From the NCBI GenBank assembly GCA_000814665.1, contig JWIH01000025.1, forward strand, positions 682,001-746,000: a stretch of 64,000 nucleotides of DNA, read 5' to 3'. Positions 33,350 to 42,134 of the stretch are shown here, one piece after another. Every line of letters begins with the position of its first letter. The stretch's first letter is position 1. A program made the position numbers and the translations under genes. The stretch comes from Pseudoalteromonas flavipulchra NCIMB 2033 = ATCC BAA-314. Lineage in GTDB: Bacteria; Pseudomonadota; Gammaproteobacteria; Enterobacterales; Alteromonadaceae. Below the pieces are notes generated by a model, which saw only the letters and a list, made by a program, of their open reading frames with translations, was not told the origin of the DNA and searched no databases.

Positions 33350-34864
33350 TTATTTAGCAGTTAATAGCCATTGACTTAGAAGGCGAACGCCATAGCCTGT
33401 ACCACCAGTTGGTACTTCGTCTTTGGCTGAGCTTGAAAGTGCGTTACCGGCAATATCGATATGAACCCAACGGGTGTCACCAGCAAATTGTTGCAGGAAA
33501 GTCGCAGCAGTTGTTGCACCAGGACCACCTGAACCTACGTTTTGGAAATCGGCGATGTCTGATTTTAGCTTGTCTTTATAGCCAAGCGGTAGACGCCATA
33601 CGTTTTCGTTCACAACTTTACCTGCGTTGGTAAATTCTGTAATTAAGCTATCATCTTCAGAGAAAATTGCTGAATACTCGTTACCAACAGCACCAATTTT
33701 AGAGCCTGTTAATGTCGCAACGTCAATCATGATCTCAGGGCTATAATGTTTACGTGCATACCACATCGCATCAGACAGCACCAAACGGCCTTCAGCATCT
33801 GTGTTGACAACTTCTACGCTAATGCCTTCTGCGGTGCGCAGTACATCCCCCGGTGCGATTGCATACTGAGACACCATATTTGCTGCCATCCCCATCACAG
33901 CGACCACGTTTACGTCTGCTTTGCTCAGTGCCATTGCTTTTACTGTACCAAGCACGGCAGCCGCGCCCGCCATGTCAGATTTCATGCGTGCAATCGAAGC
34001 GCCGGTTTTGATGCTATAACCACCAGAATCAAACGTAATACCTTTACCGATCAGAGCAATCGGTGTCTCGCTGTTGCCTTTATAGTGTGCTACAACTAAA
34101 CGAGAGCCGTGCTCACTACCACGGCCAACGCCCTCAAGTGCGCCCATGCCAAGCTCTTTAAGTTCAGCTGGTGCTAATACTTTTACTTCAACGCCATATT
34201 GTTCAAGTTCCTTTGCTGCTTTTGCAAAGTCTACTGGGGTCATTTCTGTTGCGACTTCAGAGGTCAAGTCACGCGCTAAAAACACGCCAGCTTGAATGTG
34301 TTGTAGTGCTTTATACTGAGCCTGTGTTGCTTGCTTATCGGCAACGTCGAAGTGATAGCTTACGTTAAAAGTGTTTGGTTCTTTTTTATATACTTCGAAG
34401 GTGTGGTCACGAAGGTTTGCACCGTGTGCAAATTGTGCTGCTAGTTCTGCATTTGAGAGCGCTCCCTCAACGTCTTCGAATGCAACTGCAACACTCTCCA
34501 GCTTTTTACCTTCAAATTTAGCGTGTAAGTTACCGCCAAGTTTGGTCATTTTGCTCGCATTGAGTGCGCCTGTTTCACCTAAACCAACAATGAAGATACG
34601 CTTATAATCAGAGTCTACTGGCGCTAATACTTCAACTGTTTTGCCATATGCTCCTTTAAAGTCTTCAGCAGCAATTGCGCGCTCCAATTGTTTGCGAGTG
34701 TCTTTATCAAGGAACTTTAGGTTACTTTGGCTTTCACCAGCTTGAAAAATTACCAGTGCATCAGCGTCTGCAAGCTTGGTATTGAACTCAAAGTCAGCGG
34801 CATTTGCAGAAGTCATGCTGGCAACCGCCAGCGCTAAAGCAGAAAAACGCGTAGTCAATGACAT
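33350..34864 (-). CDS. Exported leucyl aminopeptidase (M17)
   Basis: 504 residues. The catalytic C-terminal domain carries the M17 signature NTDAEGRLVLSDA and two-metal ligands in LIGKGITFDSGGYSIK and SDMAGAAAVLGT. Unlike cytosolic PepA it starts with a Sec signal peptide (MSLTTRFSALALAVASMTSANA, cleaved before DFEF), so it should act in the periplasm or outside. M17 peptidases are hexamers that remove N-terminal Leu and other residues. It may feed peptide catabolism together with the neighbouring pyroglutamate operon. The regulatory gap to the MFS gene is only 86 bases. Confidence 0.9.
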   Translation of the reverse strand: MSLTTRFSALALAVASMTSANAADFEFNTKLADADALVIFQAGESQSNLKFLDKDTRKQLERAIAAEDFKGAYGKTVEVLAPVDSDYKRIFIVGLGETGALNASKMTKLGGNLHAKFEGKKLESVAVAFEDVEGALSNAELAAQFAHGANLRDHTFEVYKKEPNTFNVSYHFDVADKQATQAQYKALQHIQAGVFLARDLTSEVATEMTPVDFAKAAKELEQYGVEVKVLAPAELKELGMGALEGVGRGSEHGSRLVVAHYKGNSETPIALIGKGITFDSGGYSIKTGASIARMKSDMAGAAAVLGTVKAMALSKADVNVVAVMGMAANMVSQYAIAPGDVLRTAEGISVEVVNTDAEGRLVLSDAMWYARKHYSPEIMIDVATLTGSKIGAVGNEYSAIFSEDDSLITEFTNAGKVVNENVWRLPLGYKDKLKSDIADFQNVGSGGPGATTAATFLQQFAGDTRWVHIDIAGNALSSSAKDEVPTGGTGYGVRLLSQWLLTAK

Positions 34865-34950
34865 AATCTTATCCTCAGATAACTAAAATTGCGGCGTTTT
34901 TACCTTAATCAGAGAAATTTAGACACAATTTGTCGGTGAAGTAACAGGTT

Positions 34951-36261
34951 TTACCGTTCAGTGACATTAGGTAAGCGGCTTGTCAGCACAATGCCTAATA
35001 TCGTGATCATAATGTAGAGTGCAAGTAACACTGTAATTGAAAATGCCGAGGCAATGACACCAAGTGCACTTGTTAATAAAAGCACAATACCGATAATTGT
35101 GTTACTGAGCGTGACGTAACTGGTGCGTTTGTTTCCTTCAGCCATATCGACCACGTAGGTTTTGCGGCCCACGCGCACGCCTTGATGGGCGATAGCAATA
35201 ACAAAATAGCAAAGTGGAATGAACCAGATTCTTTCTAGCAGTGAAGAATAAAATAAAGAAGTTGCCAGTAGTATTGCAGTGATAGCAACGGTGATTGTAG
35301 CGCCATACATCATCACGCGTTTACTTGATTGGTCGGCAAGACGGCCCCAAAAAGCCCCACTGACTAAACTGGCAAGCCCAGACACCGCTAACAAAGCTGC
35401 CAACACCCATGCTCCGTTGCCGATATTCTGCTGCGCCAGCACGGTGAAATAGGGCGGAATAAGCGCGGAACTTAACAAAAGCCCACGCGCAAAAATAAAT
35501 TTTTTCAGTGTTGGGTCTGTTTTTAACAGCGCGAAATCTTGCTTTATTTTGTCTAATCCGTTTTCACCGCCTTCGGTGGCGCCTCCATATTCTTTGATTT
35601 GTGAGAACGTTAGCGCACCAATCAACCAAAAGGTTGCAGCTAGTACCAGTGTGATCACAAAATTGAGGTTGTTTACTTGAGTGGCAGCGATAAAAAGCCC
35701 AACACCAAATGTAACGGTTATGAGTCCACTTATAGAGGCGGCTTGGCCGCTAAGCTGGCCGCGCTTTTGTTTAGGGATAGTTTTACCTATGACATCTTTT
35801 GACGACACGGAACTTAAGCTGCGGGCGATGCTAAAAATCGCCAGTAATCCAAGTACCAACCAAGCGTATAATTGATTTTCAGTTTGTTGCCATGCAAGTA
35901 GCGCCATAAGCAGTACACAAATAGCTTGAGTGAGTGCGCCGAGAGACCAAAGGTGCTTTCGTTTAGCATGCTTACGCACCCATTGACCAATAAACAATTG
36001 TGGGATCAGTGAACCAGACTCGCGAATGGGGACTAGAGCCGATATCAAATAAGCAGGAGCACCGAGTGATTGCATCAGCCAAGGTAGCGTGATCTTTGGG
36101 TTGAGTAGGGCATCTCCCAATTTACTAAATAGTTGACTCAATAAAATAAGCACGTAGTTACCGGGAACTTCTTTACACGCCTTATCGTCAATTGCCTTAC
36201 AGGCACGCGCTTCGTCATCATTGGTTAGCTTTTGATAGAGATTCTCACTTATTTTACTCAC
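34951..36261 (-). CDS. MFS transporter
   Basis: 436 residues with about 12 membrane helices and a cytosolic N-terminal tail of some 35 residues. The loop between helices 2 and 3 reads GQWVRKHAKRKHLW, and GRLADQSSKRVMM follows helix 8, both variants of the MFS motif A. The substrate is not readable from sequence. It is divergent from the methionine sulfoxide reductase gene across 180 bases. Confidence 0.85.
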   Translation of the reverse strand: MSKISENLYQKLTNDDEARACKAIDDKACKEVPGNYVLILLSQLFSKLGDALLNPKITLPWLMQSLGAPAYLISALVPIRESGSLIPQLFIGQWVRKHAKRKHLWSLGALTQAICVLLMALLAWQQTENQLYAWLVLGLLAIFSIARSLSSVSSKDVIGKTIPKQKRGQLSGQAASISGLITVTFGVGLFIAATQVNNLNFVITLVLAATFWLIGALTFSQIKEYGGATEGGENGLDKIKQDFALLKTDPTLKKFIFARGLLLSSALIPPYFTVLAQQNIGNGAWVLAALLAVSGLASLVSGAFWGRLADQSSKRVMMYGATITVAITAILLATSLFYSSLLERIWFIPLCYFVIAIAHQGVRVGRKTYVVDMAEGNKRTSYVTLSNTIIGIVLLLTSALGVIASAFSITVLLALYIMITILGIVLTSRLPNVTER

Positions 36262-36441
36262 ACCTATTCCTTTATTTTGCAGTTTTGCAGACAGTACTAC
36301 TTCACTATCATGAACGACTTTAGATGAAATGATAATTAACCTTAGACGGTCTCATTTAATACGCAGTAAATCATATTAAGTTCAATAAGTATGAAGTGAT
36401 AATCATACTTAGTTGTGACGTACAGCATTGAGAGGGTAGTG

Positions 36442-37734
36442 ATGAGAACATTACAGGTAGCCGCATCGATAGGATTTAGCATGATGTTAGGTGTAGGCGT
36501 ATCGGCGCTCGCGGGGACAGATATGCCCAAGCCTAAAGTTGATGGTGCAAGTAACCATATTAAAACGTTAGTGTTAGGCTCCGGTTGTTTCTGGGGTCCC
36601 GAAAAACGCTACGAGAAAATGACGGGCGTGATAGATGCTGAGTCTGGCTATGCCGACGGTAAAGGGTTTAAGCCAAGTTATAGAGAAATTATTAAATCGA
36701 GCCGACGCTTTGATGAAGACAACTATGCGGAAGTGGTAAAGGTAACTTACAACGCAAATCTTATCACCACCGATGCGCTGCTAAAGTACTACTTTGAAAG
36801 TCATGATCCAACCCAAAAAAACCGTCAGGGTAATGACGTTGGAACGCAGTATCGCTCGATCATTCTATACACAGATGAGCAGCAAAGTGACAAGGCCCAC
36901 ACATTAAAAGCGCAGTATCAACATTTATTATCTGAGCAAGGCTATGGCGACATTCAAACCAAGATCAAGCCACTTAGAAAATTCTATCCAGCGGAAGAGT
37001 ATCATCAAAACTACTTAACCAAGAACCCTAAGGGATACTGCCCAGATCACAGCACGGGAGTGACCTTTGAAAAGGTGGCGAAAGATAAAGCTGATAACAC
37101 TATGCTAGCCCAAGGTAAGCATATTGTGATTGTTGATGCTAAAAGCTATTGCCCTTATTGTGAAAAGCTAAAAAAAGAGGTGTTAAACGACTATCAAGGT
37201 GATATCCCACTTCATTTTCGCTATGCAGATCAACTCGAGGGGCTAATGATAAAAACCGCGACTTGGGCGACGCCAACGATCTTATTTATTGAAAATGGTG
37301 TTGAGTCCCTTGGCTTTCAAGGTTTTATGGCGAGAGAAGAGTTTTATAAGGCACTCGGTGCTTTTAAGCTGGGTCGTTCAGAAGCTTTTGACATTGCCTT
37401 TCAAAAAGGCACAGAAAGACCATTTTGCAAGCAGTATGATATCTTTAAAAACACACCAGATGGCGTATTTATCGATAAATTAAGCGGCAAGATTCTTTTT
37501 GACACCCGAGATAGATTTAACTCAGGCACTGGGTGGCTGTCGTTTACTCACCCAGTAAAAGACAGCGTGACCTATCACAAAGATTTAAGCCACGGAATGG
37601 TAAGAACCGAAATACGCTCAAAAAGCAGCGGCATTCATTTAGGCCATGTATTTAAAAATGAAGGGCCAAAGGGTCAAGACCGCTATTGTATCAATGCCCA
37701 AGTGCTTGAGTTTAAAGCGAGAGAGGCGCTTTAG
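36442..37734 (+). CDS. msrAB: Periplasmic MsrA-thioredoxin-like-MsrB fusion, methionine sulfoxide reductase
   Basis: 430 residues from the ATG at 36442, preceded by GAGGG; a GTG 27 bases earlier also keeps frame. The signal peptide is cut near SALA. MsrA (about 40-200) has GSGCFWGPEKRYEK with catalytic C49 and reduces methionine-S-sulfoxide. A thioredoxin-fold insert (about 220-310) has a glutaredoxin-like CPYC centre (AKSYCPYCEKL) and cis-Pro in ATPTILF. MsrB (about 320-430) has FNSGTGWLSF, HLGHVF and the catalytic Cys in RYCINAQ; the usual zinc-binding CxxC pairs are absent. Neisseria PilB has the order Trx-MsrA-MsrB, so the order here differs. It probably repairs oxidised periplasmic proteins. 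Confidence 0.92.
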   Translation: MRTLQVAASIGFSMMLGVGVSALAGTDMPKPKVDGASNHIKTLVLGSGCFWGPEKRYEKMTGVIDAESGYADGKGFKPSYREIIKSSRRFDEDNYAEVVKVTYNANLITTDALLKYYFESHDPTQKNRQGNDVGTQYRSIILYTDEQQSDKAHTLKAQYQHLLSEQGYGDIQTKIKPLRKFYPAEEYHQNYLTKNPKGYCPDHSTGVTFEKVAKDKADNTMLAQGKHIVIVDAKSYCPYCEKLKKEVLNDYQGDIPLHFRYADQLEGLMIKTATWATPTILFIENGVESLGFQGFMAREEFYKALGAFKLGRSEAFDIAFQKGTERPFCKQYDIFKNTPDGVFIDKLSGKILFDTRDRFNSGTGWLSFTHPVKDSVTYHKDLSHGMVRTEIRSKSSGIHLGHVFKNEGPKGQDRYCINAQVLEFKAREAL

Positions 37735-37995
37735 GTATTACTCCTAAAGTCACTTTTTGCTAAGGAGGCAGACATAAACCAAAGTCGAAGTTACTTTTGT
37801 GTATTAAGAGAACAGATTTACTTGTTAACTTTTCAAAGTGGTGCTTTGGTTGCTTCCTCCTAAAATTCGATCTGCCGTTCATGTGGCCATTTATACTAAT
37901 TTGGCTCTAGACTAATATGGTAACAGGTTGATTTTTATTAAATATCCAGTTAGCTTCGGCAATACTTATATATAAAATACGCAAAAGGAATTCTT

Positions 37996-38952
37996 ATGCA
38001 CCGTATACATATTCTGTGTCTAATTTGTTTGTGGTGGTTCATTACGTCACTGACAGCGGCTGCCAATGAAACTCCTCACCAAGTCAAAGCACTCAAAATC
38101 ACTACGCTGTCGACCATGCTTGCGGATAGTGGCATTGGCGAGTGGGGATATGCAGCACTAGTTGAAGTGGACGGCCGAAAAATTCTTTTTGATACTGGTA
38201 ATCGGCCGCAAACAGTACTGCAAAATGCGCGAGACTTGCGGATCGATTTGTCTGATGTAGAAGATGTAATTTTAAGCCATAATCATGGCGACCACACCGG
38301 TGGACTAGAAACATTAAGGACCGAGCTGAGTAAAAAGAATGCAAAAGCGATGTCTCGCGTTCATGTTGGTCACGGTATTTTCGCAAAACGTGCAGGTAGA
38401 GAAAACCGCATGCACACGATGAAGCTCGCGCTTGAAAAACAAGGTGTGATTTTCAAACAATACAGTGAGGCGCAAGAAATTTACCCAGGTGTTTGGTTAA
38501 CAGGCAATGTTGAGCGCGTTCACCCCGAACATAACTGGAGTGGAAATAGCAAAATTGAAGGTAAGCACGGCTATATAGAAGATAACATTCCAGAAGATAT
38601 GTCACTGGTGATAAATACCAAAGATGGCTTTGTATTAATAGCTGGTTGCGGGCTCGCGGGTATCATCAACACGATGGAACACACAGTAAAAACGATCCAC
38701 CCCGCAGATATTACGACGGCGATAGGCGGATTCCATTTAATGAATGCGGATGATAAACACTTGGCATGGACAGCAGGTAAATTACAGCAGTTTGGCTTAA
38801 AGAATATGATGGGTGCACATTGTACCGGTATTAACTCGCTATACGTGCTGCGTGAATTGATGAAGTCAAACCGTAAGCAAATGGTGGTGGGCTCTGTGGG
38901 GGACAGCTTTACTTTAAGTGAGGGCGTAAAGGCTGGCTATATCGCCCGTTGA
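37996..38952 (+). CDS. Exported metallo-beta-lactamase-fold hydrolase (COG1237-like)
   Basis: 318 residues. A signal peptide covers about 1-23 (ILCLICLWWFITSLTAAA). The metal motif is HNHGDH (H95, H97, D99, H100) within VILSHNHGDHTGGLE. Later ligands may be H in GAHCTG. The order EWGYAALVEVDGRKILFDTG then HNHGDHTGG resembles the COG1237 family, related to the dihydropterin ribofuranosyl-aminobenzene phosphate synthase of archaea, whose bacterial members have unknown substrates. It stands alone between msrAB and a non-coding stretch; the upstream 261-base gap should hold its promoter. Confidence 0.85.
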   Translation: MHRIHILCLICLWWFITSLTAAANETPHQVKALKITTLSTMLADSGIGEWGYAALVEVDGRKILFDTGNRPQTVLQNARDLRIDLSDVEDVILSHNHGDHTGGLETLRTELSKKNAKAMSRVHVGHGIFAKRAGRENRMHTMKLALEKQGVIFKQYSEAQEIYPGVWLTGNVERVHPEHNWSGNSKIEGKHGYIEDNIPEDMSLVINTKDGFVLIAGCGLAGIINTMEHTVKTIHPADITTAIGGFHLMNADDKHLAWTAGKLQQFGLKNMMGAHCTGINSLYVLRELMKSNRKQMVVGSVGDSFTLSEGVKAGYIAR

Positions 38953-39273
38953 GCCATTTGGATTTATTCCGCTATTTGGCTTTTTCAGCTACTGGCGTTG
39001 GTGATTTTGGTTATCACTTTCGTTAAACATAGGAAAGTTAAGTACACGGACAAGTGAAGCGAATTTAGTCCAATCAGTAATGTAATCACTGACATTGCGG
39101 GATTACACCGACAGAGATAGATGAGCTTGACCTGAATTATTATCATGGAAATATCTTTCAGAGTGGTTTTTTATCGCACTACATTTTTGTACTTTGTCAA
39201 AGATATTGATGATTTAGTTAGGGTATTCAGCGAAAAGATAATGTGAAGGCTGAATTTAGCCTTCGTAAAGTGT
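38953..39273. other. Intergenic region, no gene seen
   Basis: 321 bases between the convergent hydrolase and lipoprotein genes. No credible coding frame, repeat or strong hairpin was found by eye. Confidence 0.5.
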
Positions 39274-39882
39274 TTAGTGTAGGCACCTTTTTTCACCCAT
39301 GCATAATATTGCAATGACAGGGACTGCTAATAAGAAAATAGCGCCTTCTGCGATATCTCTTAGTGGTGTCGTAATCGCTGCTGATGCCTTTTCTGAAAAA
39401 CTTTGTGCAACGCTAAAGTGGATTACGAGTGGGTGCTCAAATTGTTTGAAGTGATCAAAGTTCAGGTCCCGATTATCATATCTATCACCAACAAGTTTGA
39501 CAGAAACACGACCAGACTTAAAACCATAGTCTTGGGCTTTTGCTTCTATCTCGTTCGGTGTATTAGGACTTAATAGAATATCAACCTTTCCTTCTACGCT
39601 TCGCATTGAACTGATGTGAAAGTCATTTCTTTCAAGAGAGATAAATGCTAAAAGCGGGCTATCGAGTAGCTTGGCTAAGGTGGGATCAGTACGCAGTATG
39701 TAATGATGCTCTTTTCCAACAAAGATGACATGTTTACCGTCTTCAGTTTTTAAAAAGGTCGAGATTTCATCTTGATAAGACGTGGTTTTAGTGATCTCAT
39801 GATAGGTTGAACATGCCGTTGAAAAGCAGAACAATATCGTTGTGAGTAGAGCTAATTTGAGGGTGTGTATCAGTTTTGTCAT
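39274..39882 (-). CDS. Putative lipoprotein of unknown function
   Basis: 202 residues. The N-terminus is a lipoprotein signal with lipobox FSTAC (anchored Cys about residue 24). The mature part is mostly polar, with repeated beta-like strands (KHVIFVGKEHHYILR, DVLLSPNTPNE-type). A hydrophobic segment near residues 175-195 (AIFLLAVPVIAILCMG) could span the inner membrane, followed by a short basic Cys-containing tail. The family was not recognised. It is divergent from the CNNM-type gene. Confidence 0.6.
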   Translation of the reverse strand: MTKLIHTLKLALLTTILFCFSTACSTYHEITKTTSYQDEISTFLKTEDGKHVIFVGKEHHYILRTDPTLAKLLDSPLLAFISLERNDFHISSMRSVEGKVDILLSPNTPNEIEAKAQDYGFKSGRVSVKLVGDRYDNRDLNFDHFKQFEHPLVIHFSVAQSFSEKASAAITTPLRDIAEGAIFLLAVPVIAILCMGEKRCLH

Positions 39883-40043
39883 TTTCCTTCCTTGACGTAC
39901 TTTTTTATTCGTCGCGAACAGTACGATAATCGGTACGAGATTGGCAACAAAAATTTAATTATTTGACGCGAATTACATTGCTAAAGTCATAAAATAGGCG
40001 TATACATCGCGTCGAATTCTCGCTTTCTTTTTTAGGTGTATCT

Positions 40044-41348
40044 GTGGACTTTTTTTGGGTGTTGTTACTCATTAGCTTGAGTGCAGTTTTCGCGCTGTGT
40101 GAAATATCATTGGCAGCGGCACGCAAAGTTAAATTACAAACCTTATTTGACCTTGGTGATGTTAGAGCCAAGAAAGTATTGTATTTGCAGGCCAATGCGC
40201 ATCAGTTTTTTGCTGCGGTACAGGTGGTACTCAATGCCTTGGCAATTGTTGCGGGTATGATAGGCGAGTCGGTGTTTACCCCTTATGTATTGCAACTACT
40301 AAACTGGGTTGCAAGTTTTATGTTTGCCGATGTTGCGGCACATGCCTCGATGTTATTGCAAATATCCACTGTGGTGTCGTTTTTACTGATCACATCGTTA
40401 TTTGTATTGTTTGCTGATCTATTGCCAAAACGAATAGCCATGGTTATCCCTGAAACTATCGCGATGCGATTTATCCATCTAATGCTCGCCAGTGTATGGA
40501 TTTTTAAGCCTATTATCTGGCTATTTAACGTGTTCGCTGATTGGATAATAAAGCTATTCAATTTACCAAATGAACGTGACGAACAGGTAACCCGTGATGA
40601 TATTTATGCGGTGGTTGATCAAAGTGCTGAGCAGGGTGAGCTGTGCGAGCATGAGTACAATATCATTGGCAATGTGCTCGACCTTAACCAGACTAATATT
40701 ACCCAAGCGATGATCAATCGCGATGCAATCGTGTGGTTAGACATTCAAGAATCAGAAGAAAACCTGAGCACGTTAATTCAAGCGCACAGTTTTCAACAAT
40801 ATTTGCTGTGTGACGGCTCGCTCGACAAAGTGATAGCTGCACCTGAAGCCAAACAACTGCTTAGTAATATTTTGGCTAAAAAGCCGTTATTGGATGGTCA
40901 ACAACAAGAATTTCATAAGCCGGTCATTTTACTAGATACACTAAGTCTTTCTGACGCGCTAGATGGGCTGAAAAGTCATGAAAGCAACTGTGCGGTGGTG
41001 ATCAATGAATTCTCAACAGTGGTTGGGATGGTAACGTTATCCAGTATCTTGAATTTAATTGCACTGAAAGACGACCAAGCAATAGAAGCCCAATTTCGGC
41101 AAAAGGATAACACCCGATGGCTAGTACAGGGTGATATGTCGATTAAGGACTTTCAAGCTTCGGTGATTGAGTACGAGTTTGAACCGATTGAAGCCATAGA
41201 AACCTTAGCCGGTTTTGTGATCCACAGGCTAAAGCATTTTCCTGCCGAAGGAGAGTCGTTAGAAGTTGATGGCTTTAAGTTTAAAGTCATAGAAATTCAA
41301 GGATTAGCCATTAGGCAAATTGAAGTAACTAAAGAGCCCCAACTATAA
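40044..41348 (+). CDS. CNNM/CorC-family membrane protein with CBS domains (HlyC/CorC type)
   Basis: 434 residues with a GTG start, AGG ribosome-binding site 6-9 bases upstream. The N-terminal DUF21/CNNM domain has about four membrane helices (1-165). A CBS pair follows (about 200-330), then a CorC_HlyC transporter-associated domain (about 345-430, TRWLVQGDMSIKDF...FPAEGESLEVDGFKFKVIEI). This family includes Mg/Co efflux-type proteins and is often mislabelled hemolysin. Its last 6 bases overlap the end of the PTM thioesterase gene on the other strand, marking the left border of the biosynthetic operon. Confidence 0.9.
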   Translation: MDFFWVLLLISLSAVFALCEISLAAARKVKLQTLFDLGDVRAKKVLYLQANAHQFFAAVQVVLNALAIVAGMIGESVFTPYVLQLLNWVASFMFADVAAHASMLLQISTVVSFLLITSLFVLFADLLPKRIAMVIPETIAMRFIHLMLASVWIFKPIIWLFNVFADWIIKLFNLPNERDEQVTRDDIYAVVDQSAEQGELCEHEYNIIGNVLDLNQTNITQAMINRDAIVWLDIQESEENLSTLIQAHSFQQYLLCDGSLDKVIAAPEAKQLLSNILAKKPLLDGQQQEFHKPVILLDTLSLSDALDGLKSHESNCAVVINEFSTVVGMVTLSSILNLIALKDDQAIEAQFRQKDNTRWLVQGDMSIKDFQASVIEYEFEPIEAIETLAGFVIHRLKHFPAEGESLEVDGFKFKVIEIQGLAIRQIEVTKEPQL

Positions 41349-42134
41349 GGGGCTCAGTGTTTCTAACACCGCGTTAATTTCTTTTAGCACCAAAGCCGAG
41401 GAATCCTGCATAAAAAAGTGCCGACCAGGTATCGCTTTAGGCGTGATACCTTGTGTAAAGCAACTTTCCCAATGGTGCATATCCGTCCCCGTAGCTGCTT
41501 TATCCCGTGTACCATATAACACGGTTGCAGGCACGTCGAGTTTACAAGCCGAGTCGTATTGATAGGTCTCTCCCAGCTTAAAGTCCGCTTTTAACGTTGG
41601 CAGCATCAGTTGTTGCAGTTCGATATCATTGAGCAAAGCCGGTGGTAAACCGCCCATTAAATTTACCGCCGCAATGAACTTCTTATCGTCAAGAGTATGG
41701 TAGGGGGATTTTCTTATCGCATATTGTGGTGCCTTCCTTGCTGCAATAAACAGGTGTTTAACGATATTGCAGCTGCTATGTTGAAGTGCTAAGGCAAGCT
41801 CATACGCAATATAAGCGCCATTGCTATGACCGTAAAAAACGCTGGGTAATGGCGTTGCTTTGCTCAAAATAGATGCTATTGCTGCGACCAAGGTATGAAT
41901 ATTATCAATGGCAGCTTCATGACTTCGCTCCTTTCTCCCGGGTGCTTGGAGAGCATATAAAGCGACATCTTCAGGCAGTTTTCCTGCCCAGTTTTGATAA
42001 ACAGCTGCATCTGCGCCAGCAAAAGGAAAGCAAATGAGTTGTTTGCGAATGGTGTTAGGCTTATTGAGTAAGGAAAACCATTTGGAAGTAGAAAGCTGGT
42101 GGTTTATGCGCTCTTCTATTTTATTGGTAATCAC
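41343..42134 (-). CDS. Type II thioesterase of the PTM cluster
   Basis: 263 residues, alpha/beta hydrolase. ICFPFAGADAAVYQNWA at the N-terminus and the nucleophile elbow YGHSNGAYIAYELA (Ser104) are the signatures of external NRPS/PKS thioesterases. The acid may be Asp in YGTRDKAATG and the base His in IPGRHFFMQ. Such enzymes clear stalled or wrong acyl groups from carrier domains. It is the last gene of the eight-gene operon, overlapping the MATE gene by 4 bases. The carrier domains it would edit are the ACP and PCP of the large synthetase. Confidence 0.92.
   Translation of the reverse strand: MITNKIEERINHQLSTSKWFSLLNKPNTIRKQLICFPFAGADAAVYQNWAGKLPEDVALYALQAPGRKERSHEAAIDNIHTLVAAIASILSKATPLPSVFYGHSNGAYIAYELALALQHSSCNIVKHLFIAARKAPQYAIRKSPYHTLDDKKFIAAVNLMGGLPPALLNDIELQQLMLPTLKADFKLGETYQYDSACKLDVPATVLYGTRDKAATGTDMHHWESCFTQGITPKAIPGRHFFMQDSSALVLKEINAVLETLSPL

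Noticed and set aside
37735-37995. Long imperfect inverted repeat between msrAB and the hydrolase gene (GGAGGCA...CTTTGGTTGCTTCCTCC)
   Set aside because: Arms pair only with gaps across about 60 bases; too weak to call a structured RNA or mobile element.
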